From NCBI RefSeq assembly GCF_001039355.2, contig NW_019775536.1, forward strand, positions 257,365 through 321,364: a DNA stretch of 64,000 nucleotides. The letters are read 5' to 3'. This document shows positions 32,475 to 44,500 of this stretch, piece by piece. The notes under the pieces were generated by a model, which was not told the DNA's origin, did no database searches, and saw only the letters and a list, made by a program, of their open reading frames with translations. The position numbers and the translations under genes were made by a program. This stretch comes from Lingula anatina. Taxonomy: Eukaryota > Brachiopoda > Lingulata > Lingulida > Lingulidae. Numbering within the stretch: the stretch's first letter is position 1; every line of letters begins with the position of its first letter.

Positions 32475-32594
32475 ATGGGTCTATTTGCCCTTGGCCATAA
32501 TGGCTTCACGTCGGAGCAGGTGGAGGCAAGTTGGGACAACAAACCTTTCAGGTTAGCACATCTAAGATTCATGGGAGTAATAAGTCGGTACTAA
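32475..32594 (+). CDS. Possible small ORF of 39 codons
   Basis: Starts MGLFALGHNGFTSEQVEASW and ends at TAA. It lies about 350 bp downstream of the TATA-like box at 32115. Amino-acid usage is protein-like, but no family is recognised. A potential donor (TTTCAG|GTTAGC) lies inside it. Treat as a hypothesis. Confidence 0.2.
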   Translation: MGLFALGHNGFTSEQVEASWDNKPFRLAHLRFMGVISRY

Positions 32595-32599
32595 ATGGA

Positions 32600-34430
32600 C
32601 GTGAGACGTGTTGAAATGCTGTAGAACTTCATCAGTACGGTATGTACAAGTATAAGGATTATATTGGAATTGGATGTTATCATGAACTAAAGAACTGTTG
32701 CCCTTGCATTTATTTATTATCAGGTAAAGGAGGCGCGTAAGTGAAAAACAGATCAAGAGAGAAATGTTTGATTTAATTTGAGAAATAAGTTAAACTATAG
32801 ATCGATTCATGTACCGTTTGATTATTTCATAAATAATACTGCTTTTTTGTTATTTCAATTTGTCGTCAGTGTTCTGTTCATTTTATCTAAATATGGCTGT
32901 GTGAGCTGAAATAAGTTTAAGATTAGATGCACCCCTCCATTTTGGGGGACCGTTTCTTTGTTCTTTTGACATTTTGAGCAGGAACTGAAGCTAAAAACCA
33001 AGGTATCTAGGTTGTGTGTCCAGACACCAAAATACGGTCCAAAGCTTATTCCTCCCTGTCGCCATTTGTGGTCACCTTGTGTGTAAGCTTGCAGTCCTCA
33101 ATGCCCAGTTAATCTGAAGATTCCAAAAATTGCCTGTTCAGGGTATTCCTGCAGTGGTAAATTTTTGAAGTAATTCAAATATGTGGTGCTTTTATGTTGG
33201 TTTGTAGGATTAGAATAATAGATGCCATTAATTCTACTTAAATGTATGTAAGCTAAGATATTCTGATATTAGCATGTGATTAAACCTAAAATTATTCAAA
33301 TAATGAAATGTTGCATGGTAATTGCTTTTTGCTGCTCCAAAGAGGGGCGTTATTTTACTTCTTTTGCCCAAAAGGTGTATTGACAGGTTGTGGGATTCAT
33401 TTGTGTGCACAGAAGATGTGAATATTGCAAGCTATCTCGCACTGAAGAGGCATTCTCGTGTCATCAGTTTCTTGTCTTTGTAATAGTAAGATATCTAGTT
33501 TAGTTTGTGTGCTGTGTTCACCCTACCATTTTCTATTAATACTGAATATCTTACATTGTGAATGTCTTATTTCAATACTTGTTTATTAGTGTTTAACACT
33601 GGATAATTTTGTTGGGTTGTAAACTATAAACCATAGAATCCACATTCTTCCAGCAGGAAGTTGCTTTTTTTCTTTTTTCACAGCATTATTTTGTTCCTGG
33701 AGTGAGGCACTGCTTGTAAGCCCCGTCCTCCTAATTTAATGATCAAGCCTTGGGTATGTTCTTATTGATCTTTTCCTTATATTATAGGTGTCTGATTACA
33801 TTTCAAATGTTATGTATTAATGAGAGGTAAAGTTGCCTTTAATTAGTGGTCAGTAAAATTCAGTTCTCTGCTTTACCTATTATTGTGCCTAATATGGGGT
33901 GGGTGGGCTATGCTATAATCATCTTGTAGTCTCCTTGTTAGCCGGACAAGCTAAATGCTCTCTGACCCATATGGAACACAGGAATAAGCAAGACTGAAGA
34001 GAAAAATACAGCAATTGATAAGTATTGCTTTGCAAGCTGAAGTTAAGTCAAAGTACGGTGTTAATGCATCTTTGTCTTAAATTAATAATATACCATTATA
34101 ATTCGGATCTAACATCATATGTCGATTTATCAAAGTAAGATTTAAACTAGTGCAATTCCATGAAGGTCATTGATGAAAGGTTAGTCTGAACAACTTAATG
34201 TTGAGCATGTTTTGATTATTTCATTTTTGGGTGGGTGGGTTTCACTTATAGTGCTATTTTCTTGTTGAAAGAATTTGTGAAAGGTCCCAGTAGCCCAACA
34301 GAAAATCTGAGAAGCAAACAAGCGCAGGTTTGAGAGAGTTCTTAATTAATATTCATTTTTATAATATTTCAATTAACTTGCAACCTTGGTTGTTCATTTA
34401 GTCTTTGATGAATTGTAAACTTAGCCTGCT
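32600..34430. other. GT-rich stretch without a recognised gene
   Basis: T- and G-rich on the plus strand, with several pyrimidine-AG and GTAAG-like sites but no open frame of note. It would suit intron or non-coding RNA sequence of the transcript proposed from 32.1 kb, but nothing shows that directly. Confidence 0.3.
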
Positions 34431-34440
34431 TCGGGTTGAA

Positions 34441-34922
34441 AGGGGGGGGGGCAATCATTTTAATCTCATTTCTTTCATAGTGAATGATTATGAAATGAAT
34501 GCCGTGGCAAGGATGGTGAATGAAGTGCAGCAGAATCGGATAAGTTTGTAAACTATTAATTGCACATTGTATATCTTTAAAATTGATATTCGGGAAACTA
34601 AAGCGAGTTTTAATGATAAATGTAAAATCTGTTAAAGCAAGACTGCATTCATGTAAACTTAAAAGTGCAATGGGTAAAAGGAGGGGGGGGGGGCAATGAT
34701 TTAAATCTCATTTCTTTCACAGTGGTCGATTATGAAATGAATGCTGTGCCAATGATGGTGAATGAAGTCCTGAAGGAGTGGATAAGTTTGTAAACCATTC
34801 AATTAATTGCTCGTTGTATGTCTTTTAAAATTGATATTTAGGAAACTGAAATACAGTAGATTTTAAGGAGTAAAATAAAATCTATTAAAGTGAGACTGTT
34901 TTTGTAACAATCCTTTGTAAAC
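34441..34922. repeat. Diverged tandem duplication, unit about 242 bp
   Basis: Both copies begin with a G tract and GCAAT (34451 and 34693), followed by TTTAATCTCATTTCTTTCA-like text, GATTATGAAATGAATGC, GGATAAGTTTGTAAAC and AAAATTGATATT. They differ at many positions, so this duplication is old and real, unlike the haplotype blocks. A third G tract at 34952 may mark another partial unit. Confidence 0.75.
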
Positions 34923-34929
34923 TGTACGG

Positions 34930-36100
34930 TTTGTTGCGAGTCATGGTCTGGGGGGGGGGGGTTAATGTACTCTTTCGTGCTAGATACGCTACCCTCTGGA
35001 AGATGTGAGAAGATTGGAGAGTGAAAAATAGCTTGTGGAAGAGGAAGGATTCAAACTTCCCATGCAAGGTGAAAAGAAAAGTGAAAGTATTATCAAACTT
35101 GGTTGTTGCTTATGTGAATCGAGTCAAAACAGAATGAAGAGGAACTTTGTTTTCGTATGGTTTCTTTGGAATGTTGTGGATAATGCTTAAATATTGTGGT
35201 TAAAAAAGAAAAAAAAGAGGAATACTTTTGTTTCTTTGGAATGTTATGGATAATGTTTAAGGAGCATGGGAGAGGAGGTTTTTGTGTATTTGGCAGTGGG
35301 CACATAGTGAATGTTCATGCAGATTTGAAGAGTAGAAGATTGGTCAAGGTCCAGATGTGCACAAAAAGAATGCGATCGATGCTGAAACCTTGGGGAAGGC
35401 CAAATGGGCAATTTGTGTTTTAAGTCAGTCATGTATGGTAAGATGCATAGCTCCATATTATGTAAGTACATACTAAGTAATGGAATGGATTAAAAAAGAG
35501 CATTTGGACCAGAATATAACTATTTGGATTATTGAATATACTGATTTTGTGACAAGTTACTTGCTTTGTTAGAGTGTAGTGTTGTATTATTGACTAAGCT
35601 ATTGATATGTGAAAATGCTTTCAGTGTTAGATAAAGCATGAAGTGTCTGTTAATTTTCAACACTTAATTTTCATGTTTTGCCTTTCATTGTGAAAAGTAG
35701 TCCTTCCTATTTGTAAATTTAAATCACATTAGCCAATGTGTATATTAACAATTACTGTAAGTTTATTGCAAGATATTTAGATATTTGCTGTGTGCGTGGA
35801 AGGTAGTTGTGTTTCAGGTGCATTCTTCCTAACATCAAGATTTTCTTCGTCACCATTGTAAAGTAACCGTGAGGTGTTTGCTAATGTCTTCTGCTGCAAT
35901 AGCCTATCCAATGACAACCGTGGCTAGTTACAACTTCTTAACCAGGAAAAAATGCAAGATGTTTAGAGCTTTGAGAGGAAAGGGGGCTTCAACTTTATTT
36001 TTCCCTTGGGCTTCTGTATTTTGGACTTCTTATTTCCTTAGCAAGTTAGGCTATGTGCCAGAAAGGTAAGATGTATTTTCAGGTTGGGGCTGTACTCGCT
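34930..36100. other. Unassigned stretch with minor internal repeats
   Basis: Contains two copies of TTTCTTTGGAATGTT.TGGAT (about 35160 and 35232, spacing near 72). Short open frames at 35196-35423 and 35869-36069 have no recognisable motifs and are not called as genes. Confidence 0.35.
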
Positions 36101-36109
36101 AAGCTTCTA

Positions 36110-36760
36110 GGTTAATGTTTCAACGGCAAAGCTGCAACACCTACACACAGCTAGAGACCCATACGGCAACCCTCCAACAACAATCCATACAGCCAGAAGT
36201 TCCTCTCCAGCTACTAGCCTTTTGATGTTTGCCCTCCCTTGTCTGGTTGGTTCATAGGCCATCTTCCCAGGTGGATCCCAAGCCCAATGTCCAGACCACC
36301 ATCATGTTGAGTACCAGATGACCATCCATGAGGTGTAGAATGTCCTTCCATCGTCCATTCCGTGGGCAGCTTTTTTCGTTTAGTTCTTCCAGGTTTTTCC
36401 CAGTGTCCAGTTTCTTGTAACCAGTTTACATAGGGTTATCAGTGTTCAAGTAGAAGGTTCCTTACTCCCAATAAATAGGTATCCATCAATCCAAAGGGCA
36501 TATTTGGTATGAGATCGGCATGGTTGTTTCTCAGTTCCATTCAGCATGATGTCCACATTCATTAACAAGGCGTCTACACCAGGAGAGATTTGGGTCCAGC
36601 TCCCCAGTAGTAGCCCATGATGAGATGCTTCCCTCTTCAAGTTCCATTGTTAGCTTCAGCGTCTTACAGGTGCTTAATTCGCCAGCTCTGAAGTTTTGCA
36701 ATCCTCTCAACCTTGTAAGGCCAACCAAGGTGTGATGCAAGAGTCCTAAACAAGTATTTT
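36110..36760. other. GC-richer island, probably a mobile element relic
   Basis: Clearly richer in G+C than its flanks. On the minus strand, parts read like decayed coding sequence (for example GLTRLRGLQNFRAGELSTCK at about 36720 and downward) with frame changes and stops between segments. No motif of reverse transcriptase, integrase or transposase can be named. A degenerate transposon or a decayed gene copy is most likely. Confidence 0.35.
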
Positions 36761-39160
36761 CTGGCAGGAAGTAAAGTTTAAGTTATGAAGGCCATCCAAG
36801 TAAAAAGTGGACTAATTACGAGGACTAAAGTTTGGTTTTGAATTGGTTCAAGATGAAGAGAAAGAAATTTTAAACAGAACTTTTGGAACTGTTCCTCATT
36901 CTGGCCAATAAATTACCAAACAGTGGTTTGAACTATCGCACGGCACAATTCAAATGCTAAAGTATGATGTACCAAAACAAATGAGAAATTGGGTATGGCA
37001 AATTATTCAGAGACTACTCATTCTAAGTATGCAAGCATGTATCCACCCTTTCAACAAAGACATTCACATCCAAGCAATTTCCAGAAATGTATGTCGAATG
37101 GGAATGTGTGTTTAAATTAATGTTAATCACTTGATTTTATCAGTCCTTGTAGGCTGGGTTATGTCTTACTGAATAATGTGCAGAGCTGTGGTCTCTGTTG
37201 TAGCAGTTATGCTTCAGCTTTCACCAACAGTGTATTGGTTATTCTGTCAGTCTTAATAATGTATTTTTTCTATGTCCAGGTCAAAGCATTTGTATGTGAA
37301 AAATGGTTTTCTTTTTAATAGGGAAATGTCTAGCCAGTGTAGGTTGCATTGAAAAATTATATTTGACGACTAAAGAAGTCTGAAGCTATGAATATGCAAT
37401 ATCCCCTGCTACTAAACTATACGACGTTTATGAAATTTTCAGTTCTTACCCATGTAATTGACACCACTAATTTTCAGGTTACCAAAGAGAGCATAGTGTG
37501 AAATTAATCAAATATTTCAAATGTTTACCTTCAGGTTTGAAAGGAAATTTATGTATGTTTAATTAACTTGATAAACTTTCTACAGTCTAGGTATTTAATA
37601 ACATCTATTTAATCCAAGTATAATTGGAGTAAATTGTACCACATAATGAAATAAGAATTTCTAGGTGTAGAATTTTTTATACTGTGATTTGGTTGCAAGT
37701 CAATGAGGTAATTAATATCAAATGCTTTCCCAAATAAGTAGAGTACATATTGTCAAGTGAGTGAAATTTTAAATTTAACTTTCAACTGATGTCAAGTAAG
37801 CTATCTAGTTATGCAAATTTTTTATCATTAAGACAAGTTTCTCTTAACAGAAAAATGTTCTTCATGTTAAACTGAAATTTTCTTTTGGATATGAGGTTTT
37901 TAAACACATTTGCATTGTTCATAGTAGTCAAAATTTAGCTGGAGATAAGTTGTTTCTCACAAGTAAACGCATCGTTTGGATACTAAAAAAGAAATTTTAC
38001 AAACTTGTAACCCAAGTAAAGAATAAGTTGAATGTATCAATATTGAAAAAAGGAAGTAGAAGTGGCTCTTAATCAAATAATATTGCAATGAGTAACAAGA
38101 ACGTAGTTACCAAAGGTAAAGGCTATTTAATGTATATCTATTGATTTATAAAAGGAAGTATAAATGGTCCTTTATCAAATATTGAAAGGAGTAAAAATAA
38201 GTGTCATAGATTAAAAGTTTAATCAAATGTTAAGATTGACAGGGAAGAGAGTAAACTCTTTCAAAGCTGGTCAGAGCATTGGGTAAATCCTACCTCCCCC
38301 TTCCTCCTAGATCAAAGCACTGTAAAAAAAAAAAAAAAAAGATGAGGGAGTAGGGTTGGGTAGCCGGCTCGCAGCTATACCTGTCTTCGCGGTCTGATAG
38401 CAATGAAATTGTTGATCTGAAATAGGAAAAAAAAAAAAAAATGAAAAAAAAAAATCCTGTGTAACTTCTTTCAAATATAAACACCGTGAAATAAAATGCA
38501 ATTTAGTAAATTGTATCTACTGTGTTTGTTGCTTATTTTAAAATTTGCATATTTCAAAACCTGATCGTTGACTCTATTTTGCAAGCATTTGAAAATTGTA
38601 AGCTGTTATCACATTCGCGTTTATGGAATGAGTCTTGTTAATCTACATTTGCATAAGTATAATATTGTCATATTTGATTTCTTGACCAAAGATTTAAATT
38701 TCAAACCAATCCCAGAAGTACCAACGTTATTCACTATATCCCAGCATACTTTATGTAAACTGCTGTCAAGTAATATGAAGCATGTAATTCAAAGTATTAA
38801 TTACATAATGCACATGCCAGTTCACTGTTTTTAACAAGTCAAGTTGAGCAATATGCTTTTGTCTAATTATGCAGTTTAAATTTTGTTAATTAAATTTACT
38901 GTAATATGCGTGGCCATTTTCTCAACAATGCATAAGCTCATTGAAATATCTCCCAGCAGCTTCCCCTGTTATACAGCTTGAGTGACATGATGTACTTCTG
39001 GTCTTAATGTTGCAGTTTGAAGTGTCCTATCGCAAAATCTAGTAACTTTTGATATTGAAATTTTCAATTCTTCAGGTGGTAGCACATTTATGTTTAAAAT
39101 TCGTGAGCCTAAACTGTCACACCATTTTAAGAATGCCCTGTCAAATGTTCAAAAAACATT
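36761..39160. other. AT-rich intergenic stretch
   Basis: Contains A tracts at about 38323 and 38428 and no supported exon. Short open frames here lack codon structure or motifs. Confidence 0.4.
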
Positions 39161-39162
39161 AT

Positions 39163-39305
39163 AAATTAACCTTATAAACAAAAAGAACCCGGAGACCAGG
39201 ATGAATGACAATGTCTTCAATGCCAATAAGACGAGTGTCTACACATGGCTTCTTCCCAAACTCCTGTTTATCACCATGCGCACAGATATGATTGCAACAA
39301 AGACT
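39163..39305 (-). pseudogene. Coding-like minus-strand fragment
   Basis: Minus-strand frame reads SLCCNHICAHGDKQEFGKKP and then CVDTRLIGIEDIVIHPGLRV before running to a TAA. It looks like protein sequence and has several cysteines, but I see no start, no good acceptor and no family. It lies next to a MITE copy (39465-39672). It may be a last exon of an unknown gene or a captured fragment. Confidence 0.25.
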
Positions 39306-39464
39306 TAATCCAAGGAGTTACTACTCAGACGGAATCAATACAAGTGACAAATTCAGCCCATTTTCAGAACTGTCAATGATCTTATTGGGGGAAAAAAACC
39401 TTGCCGTATGTACACTCCACAAAAGACTGTCAACTGTAATGTGGCATCAGATTCAGTTGTCGTA

Positions 39465-39672
39465 CCAGCTGGGTCCATCCAACTCTGTTGGGCCTCTCGC
39501 ATAAGTGCAGTCATTGTAATAAGCTCTATAGTGTGACATGCCCCATCAAGCAGCTCAGGGAAGGGGAGGGATAAACTTTTGTATATGCATTGCATAATTA
39601 CCCCAAAGGTGTGTCAGACAATTTAGCTGCCTTTTAGGGAGTATCTCTGCAGAGTTGGATCAATCCAGCCAG
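39465..39672. mobile_element. TIR element, copy 1 of a four-copy family
   Basis: The left end CCAGCTGGGTCCATCCAACT matches the inverse of the right end (CAGAGTTGGATCAATCCAGC) with few mismatches over about 23 bp. Internally it shares a ...CTCTCGCATAAGTGCAGTCA-like block with copies at 46427, 49059 and 62061. About 210 bp, non-coding. Confidence 0.65.
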
Positions 39673-39699
39673 TGCATTGTCTGAATCCAATGAAACAGA

Positions 39700-41500
39700 A
39701 CTTCAGGATATGTGTGAAGATCTGGCAATGCTACAGACGACAACTGTATGAACTAGCACAGGAACAAAATGTGCCTTTATATGAGAAAAATGCCGCCCAG
39801 ACAATTTTGACATTCTTTAACCTATAATTCCTTCAAAGTATCAATTTGGCAAATAAATAGGCCTGGAACCTCAGTCTTCTTCTATGACACGGTATAATAT
39901 TTATTATTACTATACATTTCAGTTATAACAGAGAAGCACATATTCTGCAAATTGAAAATTCCTCTTTGAACGAGGCTAAAATTGTCACCTATTAGCTTAG
40001 AAGCTACAGGCCTGAATTTTTTTTTTCTTATATCCTTGGCAATCTATACTCAGTTTGACAATGTGCTATGAAAGACAAATGTATGGTTTCTTTCCTATTA
40101 AACTAATGGTCCCTGACATTAATAGAGGTTGCGTAAGTATCTGACAGGCGGAAAAATCTAGCACTTTAACCCTGCTGTCAATATTTGATTGGCTTTTATG
40201 TTAATTCACAGGTGACTTAAATCCCAAATATCTATAAACTAACCAACAATATTATTAGCAATAAGATAATTGATTTTGAAGGCTAAGGAAGAAACCATCA
40301 CTTCATAATCACAAGTGAAGCAGTTTACTTTTGCATCAAATTTGATGGTAGGTCCATCATGTTTCTCTATATTTTTTCTGAGAATAATGAAGTTTGCCCC
40401 GTCTATTAACAGGATTGTATCTATTTGTCAGTTGAAGTCACACTCGTTTTACTCCAATAAATGCCATTATGCTGGACTTCAAATATCGCAAAGACCAGTT
40501 CTTGACCATGAAGCTACACTTTTTTCTTCAACAAAAACCAGCTGAAAATGTGCTTGTTTCACATGAAGTGGTAAAGTTACAGGCTAAATGATACTTGAAT
40601 ATGACAATAATAATTGAAGAGATACAAAAATTCTAAAACTTTCAAAATGGAATTTACTATAAAACATATCTTCAAAACATTTATGACCATAATTTTTAAA
40701 GGACCCTTTTTAAAAAAAATTTAATGAACTAACATTTTGAAAAAACGTTATTCACACAATTTGTGTAAATCATCTTTTTTCCATATCTTTCACTAGCCTG
40801 TTATTTTCTATATTCATATTGTAAAGTCTACTGAACAAAAGCAGATTTAAGAAATTTGAATAAGTATGATTACAGTTGTTATTATTAAAACAAATAATAT
40901 TAATAGTGTATGGCCATGCACTTTCCCTTAAAAAAAAATAAAAAAGTAAGTAATCATCCTTGGCTGCATTAACTTCTTATTGTAAGCAACAATCCTTACA
41001 TGTTTGAACAACTCTGCTGACTCTGGATTTTTATTGTTATAATACAATTAAGTGCCCCAAAAATTCATATCACTCAATTTGGACAACCTTGTGCTCCCTT
41101 GGTTTGTGATCCATAAAGATCAGTTAAGCTTCCCCAACATCAGAATAAAGTTGCTTCTAGACAACAATTCTTAGATGCATCTTAAATGAATAAAGAAAAG
41201 AGAGGAGGATCAAAGGTTGGTTAGACAGTTTTCTGTTGGAAAATATTTAACTGTTTATCTTTGAAAACGAATCAATTAATTCATCACAATTAATCTTTGG
41301 ACTGTGATGCAATTGCACAACAATCAGGTCTGACACACAACTCTTGACAGCAGTTAGGTAGAGGCAGTGGTGTTACTGCAGACTTAAGAGACTCGTCTTA
41401 CAGATAAGGCTTGCCTAAGGGGGAGCTCTAGATCATTCTAGTGAAAGGTGTGCCTCATCTCTTTTCAACTTCTTGTATGGACCTAAAACTGTTCGTTTTC
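39700..41500. other. Intergenic stretch 3' of COQ6
   Basis: AT-rich. The open frame at 40315-40545 has no motif. Nothing else is called between the MITE and the COQ6 3' end. Confidence 0.4.
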
Positions 41501-41503
41501 TGC

Positions 41504-41509
41504 TTTATT
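41504..41509 (-). terminator. Likely COQ6 polyadenylation signal
   Basis: AATAAA on the minus strand about 33 bp after the proposed COQ6 stop codon, which supports the small last exon. Confidence 0.5.
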
Positions 41510-41541
41510 TTCTGTCTAGCAGTAACTGTCTTCCCTTCACC

Positions 41542-44500
41542 TCAATTTGTTGCCTGTGTCACAAAGAAATCCTAGAAAATAAAGACAAAATTTTAAGCGA
41601 CCTTGTTCAATATATAACTATAATATAGTACATATCAGTGTATCAAATGTAATGATATTTAACTAGACAGCAATATTAAAAATATACACCCACCAAACAG
41701 CAAAAATAAATAAATAAATAGAAATAAAATAGCTCAGAGGGCAAGGACTCCTAAACTATATGATATAAAAGGAAAGTTTGGCGTAGTCAAACGAAAATTT
41801 ATGGCGACAACAATCTCCAGAGCTTATTTACGCACATGCGCATTCTGCACATGCTCAATTCTACCTAGAGGGGTGGTGGTCCCAATTGAGCATGTTGCTA
41901 CTTATACCATGGAACGTCACTGTTATGAACGGGACTATGCAAGTTTGTGGTGCACTGGGATGGAGGAGACATAAAGATCTATCAAATATTAACTTTACCA
42001 CCAAAGTTGTACTTCTTGTGTGTAAACAAAGGAATAAGAAATTTGGGCCTTTAACTAATTGGACAGTTATTTCTGAATCCAGCTGTGCTGATTAATGGTG
42101 GCCAATGGATGTTGAAACACTCGGATATCAGTAAATAGTGATGAATCAAATGTATTTGAATATGTAGTCATTCATTATCCTAAATAACACTGGAGTATAA
42201 TAATTATGAATGCAATTCCTTTGTGACTCCAACAGATTATACTTATTAATGGACCTTGCAACACTTTGATGACAGTGGTAATCAATATTACTGTGCCTAG
42301 CACATCATTCATTCAATTTGTCTCATTTGCAGACACCTACCTAAAATGACATTCTGAACTATTAAATATTGCCAATCAAAATCTGACCTGTATGAAGGCA
42401 ATTTGGAAGAATCAGTTCACATAATTGAATTGATCAAAACTTCAGGAATTTTTCACATACAGGCAAAAATTAACATGAACAATATGAAAATCAATAGGTT
42501 TCATATCCTATTACCAATCAACAAAAACATTTTTAACAAATTTCTTCAAACAATCTTCTTAAATCAATCTCTTAAATTACAACCCATGTCGCAGGACAAA
42601 AATTTGACCACTAACAAACACACGAACTAGCAGGCCAATATGGTACTTGTCATTTTACATAATGCTTGACTGCATAATCATCTCCAAACATTTATCATGT
42701 GCTACAGGTTTTCACTGCCACAGTCATTCAGAAAATGTAACTAGCACAGAGCTTCAGGTCCACTGGAGTTGAAAGCCACACATTGAAAATGCCACTTAAT
42801 ATGTGAAAAAATGAAAAATTCAGAAAAGAAAGATAAATACACATCATGGTTTTCTAATTTAAGCTGCATCTTTGTCTTAAGAATTGTTCTTGTTAGTTTT
42901 AAGAATAACATGGTTTTAGAAGGCATGTTATTCATATAATAACAATTATGTCATTTCTCATTGAAGGTGACCTCAACCCATCATGTTCTGCAAATGAAAT
43001 TAAGTTCGCTTTTACAAATAATGGGAAAATATCTTCTATTAAATCTTGACTTTTTATTTACTAAGTACTGAATTTTCCCAAGCTATATAATGTAACTCAC
43101 AATTTCCTTTGCTTATCTTTTATACCGACTTTGAGCCACAGATTGCTTATCTTTTAAAATTATGATCCTAATGATTTAAACAATTCTAATATAACATCAA
43201 TCACATACCTTGAGAGATTTCATAGAATTTGTTGCTTGCAAGCCAAGTGTTCGAAGAACAACAACAGGGGGGAAATCGGTACCATACAGCCTTTTCAGAC
43301 CATCCATTGCAAACATAACTGGAAGAACTTTCCTTTGACGAGAAGTTTCATACTGTAGAAGATGACTCAGAGAGCCTGGAAATCAAATACATAATACATT
43401 TCTGAAAATGTTGTGGGTAAACAGTCACCTACTCATTATTCAAACAAACTAAGTCTTCTAAAAAACTTATCATAATATTTTGTGGCACTTTATATAATGT
43501 TTTCAAAAGCACAGTAAATATTATGATCATAACAGAAAGTATGTATATAAATCTGGGGTTCACATAATTCAGCAATATTTAGGCATTTGCCCTGTCGGGA
43601 AAGTTGGGTAAGTACTGGAAGGGAGCTGGGCTTTCTAAATAAACTTGAGGATAAGACTTGCCCCCACCAGGTTTATTTTGGCATTTAATTTTCCTTGAAA
43701 TATACATATTTGAAATCTCCACATACAACTTCTATATTTTCTCTAGTTTGGGAAATATTATGGCATTTAAGTTTCAAAAATTTTGACAAGGGTTTATTGC
43801 AGCTGGTGTCGCACATATGCAAATGCCCCAACAGAGCCCTAAATCACGGGGTATTAGGATGCGGTTACATATGAGCTAAATTCCAAGAGATGAGGACACA
43901 GGTCCTTTTACATGTAGTCTATGAGGAGATATGGTAACTGGTACTTGATTCTTGAACCAAGGGAGCTGGCAGATGAGACAGCTAGGTTGGGGCTAAAACC
44001 ATGGGTACCACCAGTGCTACAATAATTTCAAAATGCGGGTGTGGGGTTTACAGTAATTTAACTGCCCCAATATGAAATCACATTTTTTTCATGCCACCCA
44101 AACTCTTTCAGAAAACTGCATCTACCAAAATATATAAGACAGTAAAATGCACTGTTGCTTGCTTAACATGTAAGGTAAGCTGAATACAATTCTACTTGTA
44201 GCACAGAAATGGCAAGAATTAAAGAGACCTCACAAAGTTGATCTTGAAAGTCTATCAATTAATATCTATTTTCTCGACTGATATTGAGGAATAATGATCG
44301 ATATGCTGATGAATACAGCATATCTTGAGGGGCCACATAATTTTGCTGAGGTGCTGTGCAAATGATCCATTAGCAAGTCACATTCATTTGCTGGCAAGTA
44401 CGACTTTAATTCTAGTTGCCTGACCACAAAAATCACTTCTGACAGGAAAGTAACACCAAGAGGTATATTGAGCCCTATAGATAGACTGATATGTTGATAG

